In this document: positions 15,744 to 18,489 of the stretch, piece after piece
Layout: every line of letters starts with the position of its first letter
Position numbering within the stretch: the stretch's first letter is position 1
Assembly (NCBI GenBank): GCA_964407285.1
Contig: CAYOVG010000111.1
Span: 1 to 18,489 of the forward strand
Direction: 5' to 3'
From: CAYOVG01 sp964407285
GTDB taxonomy: Bacteria > Desulfobacterota > Syntrophobacteria > Syntrophobacterales > Syntrophobacteraceae
Length of the DNA stretch: 18,489 nt
Notes under the pieces: model-generated
What the model saw: only the letters and a program-made list of their open reading frames with translations
Database searches by the model: none
Told to the model about the DNA's origin: nothing
Program-made: the position numbers and the translations under genes

Positions 15744-16460
15744 TCATTTCCGGGTCATGTCCTTGCCCGTTTCTTCACTTCCTGGTTGCTTCCGCCCGGC
15801 CTGCTCCCGTTCCTGCTTCAGTTCGCGGGCAATTCCCATGAGCCGGTAAATCAGCATGCTGCTCAGGACCACCACGTCTTCGGCGGGCAAAAGCCCGCTG
15901 ATGCCCGCATCGAAGAGAATGGTCGCATCGGGAGGGAATTCCTCGTCCCCCGCCCAGAGTATCACCTGGATCGGAATTTTGGGGAGCGCATGGAAAATCA
16001 TCGCCGCATCGCCGGCGTCGGTTGGAGCGCCCCCGAGCACGGCCGCGCATTTGCGGAAAAGCTCCAGGTCCGACCCGAAGGCGGCCAGGAAAGGATTGCG
16101 GGCGCGCCGCCGGAATGCGTCGTCGTAGAAGCGGCCGTCGGGGATGTCCCGGAAGGCGATGAGTTGGCCCGTGAGGGATTCGCCGGAAGCGTTCAGCAGG
16201 TAGTGGCAGATGAGGACTTTTTCGGGAAGAGATATCTCCGCGGCGCTCCCTTCCCTGAAAATGTCCACGTCCTCCCCGATTCGCGCCACGATGGGGCCGC
16301 TCAGGAAATCGAGCCGCAACTCCACCGCTACGTCTGCGCCGCCTTCGTCCGGCGCCGCGATGTCCGCGCCGGCATGGCGCGCGATGCGGTGAACGTTCAC
16401 CTTCCCGAGTTCCGCCGCAGCCAGCCGGAACGCCTCTTTGTAGTCCTCAATCCGCGCCAC
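15744..16460 (-). CDS. DUF3786 domain protein
   Basis: A 238-residue soluble protein without signal peptide or membrane helix. The layout (EDYKEAFRLAAAEL near the start, EISLPEKVLICHYLLNA at about 75-91, GQLIAFRDIPDGRFYDDAF at 97-115, then PKIPIQVILWAGDEEFPPDATILFD near 159-183) is that of DUF3786, found in acetogens, methanogens and sulfate reducers, often near corrinoid or CO dehydrogenase genes. Its function is unknown. It starts with GTG at 16460 behind GGTGGAG, is the first gene of the operon that continues with cooC, and is therefore a candidate accessory factor for the CODH/ACS system. The C-terminus is a charged tail (about 215-238). Confidence 0.8.
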   Translation of the reverse strand: MARIEDYKEAFRLAAAELGKVNVHRIARHAGADIAAPDEGGADVAVELRLDFLSGPIVARIGEDVDIFREGSAAEISLPEKVLICHYLLNASGESLTGQLIAFRDIPDGRFYDDAFRRRARNPFLAAFGSDLELFRKCAAVLGGAPTDAGDAAMIFHALPKIPIQVILWAGDEEFPPDATILFDAGISGLLPAEDVVVLSSMLIYRLMGIARELKQEREQAGRKQPGSEETGKDMTRK

Positions 16461-16526
16461 TCGTCTCCACCCCCGGACTTATCCGATAACGGCATCATAC
16501 CCGTATTGCCTTACAAGTATCGTTTG

Positions 16527-16556
16527 ATTATAGTTTTCCATTGGGGAGGAAATCAA
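16527..16556 (-). promoter_or_regulatory. Sigma70-type promoter of the DUF3786-cooC-folE2 operon
   Basis: On the minus strand, TTGATT (16551-16556) and a perfect TATAAT (16527-16532) are 18 bases apart. Transcription would start near 16520, about 60 nt before the GTG of the DUF3786 gene. Confidence 0.7.
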
Positions 16557-16580
16557 CCTCTACCGTGTTATTAAAATTTC

Positions 16581-16610
16581 TTGACACCGACCGGGGTCTT
16601 CAGCTATATA
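16581..16610 (+). promoter_or_regulatory. Strong sigma70-type promoter driving the ncRNA/rplU leader
   Basis: TTGACA (16581-16586) and TATATA (16605-16610) have an 18-base spacer. An A+T-rich stretch lies just upstream. The 10-base sequence TATTAAAATT occurs at 16569-16578 and again at 16609-16618, exactly 40 bases apart, bracketing the promoter. It is back to back with the cooC-operon promoter, 24 bases away. Confidence 0.75.
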
Positions 16611-16616
16611 TTAAAA

Positions 16617-16816
16617 TTCCAATGAATCCTGGAGGAGTTGCTGTGCCGGGGAGCCCGCGCCGAGGCTTTGCACCGGCAGACAGGAACGAAAGCAGGGATG
16701 CCGGGAATGCTCGGACGACGCCCGCGGCAACTCCCGGAACGAAGGAATGCGCGCGACCCTGTAAACCGGCCCCGTGCCCGTCATCCCATGGGGCGGCCGT
16801 GCGGGCCGCTTTTTTT
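16617..16816 (+). ncRNA. Candidate structured small RNA or rplU leader, about 200 nt
   Basis: A strong promoter and an intrinsic terminator enclose about 200 bases with no believable gene. The RNA would have a long-range stem GGAGTTGC (16633-16640) with GCAACTCC (16727-16734), an inner stem TGCCGG (16643-16648) with CCGGCA (16673-16678), and a GAAA-loop candidate near 16688-16691. An in-frame reading through the region continues across the terminator and lacks family features. The size resembles 6S RNA, but the fold does not fit it clearly, and SRP RNA, RNase P and tmRNA signatures are absent. It may be a free small RNA or an attenuated leader of rplU, whose start is about 100 nt beyond. Confidence 0.5.
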
Positions 16817-16817
16817 G
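16792..16817 (+). terminator. Intrinsic terminator before rplU
   Basis: GCGGCC and GGCCGC pair around a GTGCG loop, followed directly by seven T's. It ends the preceding RNA unit and, if bypassed, would let transcription enter rplU. Confidence 0.8.
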
Positions 16818-16914
16818 TGATTACAGGTTAGCTCTAAATAGAACGAATATCGGCCGTTGAGAAAAGGCCACGGGAATAGACATCGATCGACGGTGACGAA
16901 GGAGGATTTTCACA

Positions 16915-17280
16915 ATGTACGCGGTTTTTCAATCAGGAGGCAAGCAGTATAGGGCCGAACCCGGAAGCGTGGTCAAGCTGGAGCTGCTTCCCGGAATTGT
17001 CGGTGAGAAGGTGGAACTCGACCAGGTGCTCATTTTTTCCGACGGGACCGAGACCAAAATCGGCAAACCGCTCGTAGATGACGCCATCGTCCGCGGGCGT
17101 ATTGTGGAGCAGGGCCGCCACAGAAAAGTGCTCATTTTCAAGCACAAGAGGCGCAAGGATTACAGAAAGATGCAGGGGCATCGCCAGAGCTACACCGCAG
17201 TGCTGATTGAAGACATCGGGAGGCCGTCGGCCATGGCTGAACCCGAAGTCGCCGCATCCGCGCCGGAAACGCAGGAATAG
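16915..17280 (+). CDS. rplU: 50S ribosomal protein L21
   Basis: L21 binds 23S rRNA in the large ribosomal subunit. The 121-residue protein begins MYAVFQSGGKQYRAEPG and contains KVLIFKHKRRKDYRKMQGHRQ (about 71-91), the rRNA-binding signature region. Its C-terminus has an extra acidic Ala/Pro-rich tail of about 18 residues beyond the usual end. GAAGGAGG sits eight bases before the ATG. It heads the rplU-rpmA-obg order found in most bacteria; the gap to rpmA is 161 nt and holds no gene. Confidence 0.97.
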   Translation: MYAVFQSGGKQYRAEPGSVVKLELLPGIVGEKVELDQVLIFSDGTETKIGKPLVDDAIVRGRIVEQGRHRKVLIFKHKRRKDYRKMQGHRQSYTAVLIEDIGRPSAMAEPEVAASAPETQE

Positions 17281-17441
17281 TGAAGAGACCAGGGGCAGGG
17301 TCCTCCGTTACCGTTGGAATCCTGATCGAAATGCGGGCCGTCGCACCCGATGGACCCGTTGGTTTGATATCGGGTTTTTATCGAATTGCACAATTGAAGA
17401 AGTTGCTGTAGCACCAGTAAAACTATCAGGAGTTGTTAACC

Positions 17442-17708
17442 ATGGCACACAAAAAAGCAGGCGGTAGCTCCCGAAACGGCAGGGACAGCGCCGGTCAGCG
17501 TCGGGGAGTCAAGAAGTTCGGCGGAGAGTTCGTCCGGGCGGGGAATATCATTGTCAGGCAGTTGGGGACCCACTTTCATCCGGGTAAGAACGTCGGCATG
17601 GGCAGGGACTACACCTTGTTCGCCCTGACCGACGGTGTGGTGAAGTTCGAATTCCTGGACAAAATGCGGCAGAGAATCTGCGTTTATCCCCTCCCGGTTC
17701 AGGAATAG
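17442..17708 (+). CDS. rpmA: 50S ribosomal protein L27
   Basis: L27 reaches the peptidyl-transferase centre with its N-terminal arm. The 88-residue sequence has the start MAHKKAGGSSRNGRDS and the signature GNIIVRQLGTHFHPG (34-48). Translation from the ATG at 17442 (AGGAG upstream) gives the arm directly, with no N-terminal extension of the cleaved type found in Firmicutes. A strong terminator follows 45 nt after the stop. Confidence 0.97.
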   Translation: MAHKKAGGSSRNGRDSAGQRRGVKKFGGEFVRAGNIIVRQLGTHFHPGKNVGMGRDYTLFALTDGVVKFEFLDKMRQRICVYPLPVQE

Positions 17709-17752
17709 CCGCTTTCCCGCAAGAAATGACGTATATGGACTCCGTCTATCCA

Positions 17753-17789
17753 CGGGGAGGAAGGGCCGCTTACCGGCCCTTCCTCCCCG
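17753..17789 (+). terminator. Very strong intrinsic terminator after rpmA
   Basis: A perfect 15-base stem (GGGGAGGAAGGGCCG with its exact complement, 17754-17768 and 17774-17788), extendable by one pair, closes a 5-base loop and is followed by GTTCCTTTTT. It should end rplU-rpmA transcription, so obg probably needs its own promoter or read-through. Confidence 0.9.
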
Positions 17790-17827
17790 GTTCCTTTTTA
17801 CCCTGTTGCGTATTATCTATTACTCCA

Positions 17828-17862
17828 TGCCCGGCTTGTATGCCCGACAAGCACTGCCGGAC
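17828..17862 (+). promoter_or_regulatory. Hairpin in the obg leader
   Basis: GCTTGT and ACAAGC pair around a 7-base loop. An outer CCGG pair is offset by a small bulge. The structure lies about 40 nt before the obg start and could influence its expression; no known riboswitch is recognised. Confidence 0.3.
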
Positions 17863-17898
17863 ATGCATTTTCAGAGGCGTAATCGAGCCGGAGGTTCC

Positions 17899-18489
17899 AT
17901 GCGTTTTGTCGATGAAGCGAAAATAAGAGTTCAGGCCGGAAGCGGCGGCCGGGGATGCGTGAGTTTCCGCCGGGAGAAGTACGTCCCGAGGGGCGGACCC
18001 GATGGGGGCGACGGCGGAAAGGGCGGAGACATCTACCTGGAGGCCAGCGAACGTAAGCAGACCTTGCTGGACTTCCATTTTCCGTACCTATTCAAGAGTG
18101 GTTCGGGAAAGCACGGCAAGGGTCAGAACCAACACGGCAGGACCGGTGAGGACCTGGTTGTCGAGACGCCCGTGGGCACTATCGTCAAGGACGTCGAAAC
18201 CGGGGAAGTTCTTGCCGACCTGGATACGCCCGGCAAACGCATGCTGGTGGCGAAGGGGGGGCGTGGAGGCCGCGGGAACGCCCGTTTCGCCACTTCGACC
18301 CGGAGGGCTCCGCGCATAGCGGAGGATGGGGAGGAGGGCGAGGAACGCGAAGTCGCCCTGGAACTCAAGCTCATTGCCGACATCGGGTTGGTGGGGTTTC
18401 AAAATGCCGGCAAATCCCCACTCATTGCGGCGGTTTCGGCGGCTCGACCCAAGATAGCCGATTATCACTTTAATACGCTCGTGCCCAAC
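17899..18489 (+). CDS. obg: GTPase Obg/CgtA, N-terminal part (runs off right edge)
   Basis: Obg is a slow GTPase acting in 50S ribosome assembly and the stress response. The 197 codons present cover the glycine-rich Obg domain (about 1-158, with VSFRREKYVPRGGPDGGDGG and KGGRGGRGNARFATST) and the start of the G domain. Walker A (G1) reads GFQNAGKSP (166-174) where GxPNAGKST is normal. K172 and S173 are kept, but Q168 replaces Pro and P174 replaces Thr. In switch I, N192 stands in for the first Thr of FTTLVPN, while the key T193 is kept. GGAGG lies only four bases before the ATG. It is separated from rpmA by a strong terminator. Confidence 0.95.
   Translation, partial: MRFVDEAKIRVQAGSGGRGCVSFRREKYVPRGGPDGGDGGKGGDIYLEASERKQTLLDFHFPYLFKSGSGKHGKGQNQHGRTGEDLVVETPVGTIVKDVETGEVLADLDTPGKRMLVAKGGRGGRGNARFATSTRRAPRIAEDGEEGEEREVALELKLIADIGLVGFQNAGKSPLIAAVSAARPKIADYHFNTLVPN

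Noticed and set aside
16617..16816. 6S RNA, SRP RNA, cobalamin or cyclic di-GMP riboswitch
   Set aside because: The GGAA/AGCAGCC core of SRP RNA, the B12 box and the GEMM core are absent. The main stem encloses only about 85 bases, which is short for 6S RNA.
16621..16831. Short protein read through the RNA unit (ATG at 16622 or GTG at 16642 with GGAGGA upstream)
   Set aside because: The frame passes through the terminator stem and T-run, has no family-like features, and the base-paired arms explain the sequence better. A leader peptide cannot be fully excluded.
18466..18468. His in DYHF of Obg as a further anomaly
   Set aside because: His occurs here in Bacillus-type Obg proteins, so it is normal variation, unlike the three other changes.

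Overview
The window is high-GC bacterial chromosomal DNA from what looks like an anaerobic, syntrophic or sulfate-reducing deltaproteobacterium (Desulfobacterota, Syntrophobacter-like). The clues are a CooC-type maturation ATPase for CO dehydrogenase/acetyl-CoA synthase next to a DUF3786 protein, the type IB cyclohydrolase FolE2, GatCA for tRNA amidation, an rplU-rpmA-obg cluster and several secreted fibre-like proteins. This assignment is inference; there is no rRNA or tRNA to anchor it.

Layout. (1) 1-5105, minus strand: the start of an MFS transporter that runs off the left edge, a GspE/PulE/PilB-type ATPase with an N-terminal MshEN domain, gatA and gatC (gatB is not here), then an HdeD-like six-helix membrane protein. 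(2) 5106-5556: a divergent control region with a palindrome, leading rightwards to an ExeA-like AAA ATPase with one C-terminal membrane anchor. (3) 6688-11258: an accessory-looking block on the minus strand. Two paralogous secreted proteins with peptidase S74 (intramolecular chaperone) C-termini flank a secreted PQQ-type beta-propeller, with palindromic repeat elements in the gaps. (4) 11259-12362, plus strand: a nitrilase-superfamily hydrolase with a zinc-ribbon-like insert, preceded by a 26-bp near-perfect palindrome. It converges on the next operon through a shared terminator hairpin. (5) 12402-16460, minus strand: an operon DUF3786 - cooC - folE2 - two-domain kinase with gaps of 42, 8 and 10 nt and a good sigma70 promoter. 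(6) From 16581, plus strand: a divergent strong promoter driving a roughly 200-nt non-coding transcript that ends at an intrinsic terminator, then rplU, rpmA, a very strong terminator, and the 5' part of obg running off the right edge.

How the parts may work together. CooC would insert nickel into CO dehydrogenase/acetyl-CoA synthase, and FolE2 starts folate synthesis, which supplies the methyl carrier of the same pathway. DUF3786 therefore probably belongs to this C1 module too. The S74/propeller/S74 block looks like an envelope or extracellular structure set. The least conventional features are the zinc-ribbon nitrilase with its palindromic operator candidate, the S74-propeller-S74 cassette, the promoter-to-terminator RNA unit ahead of rplU, and three unusual residues in the obg GTPase motifs.
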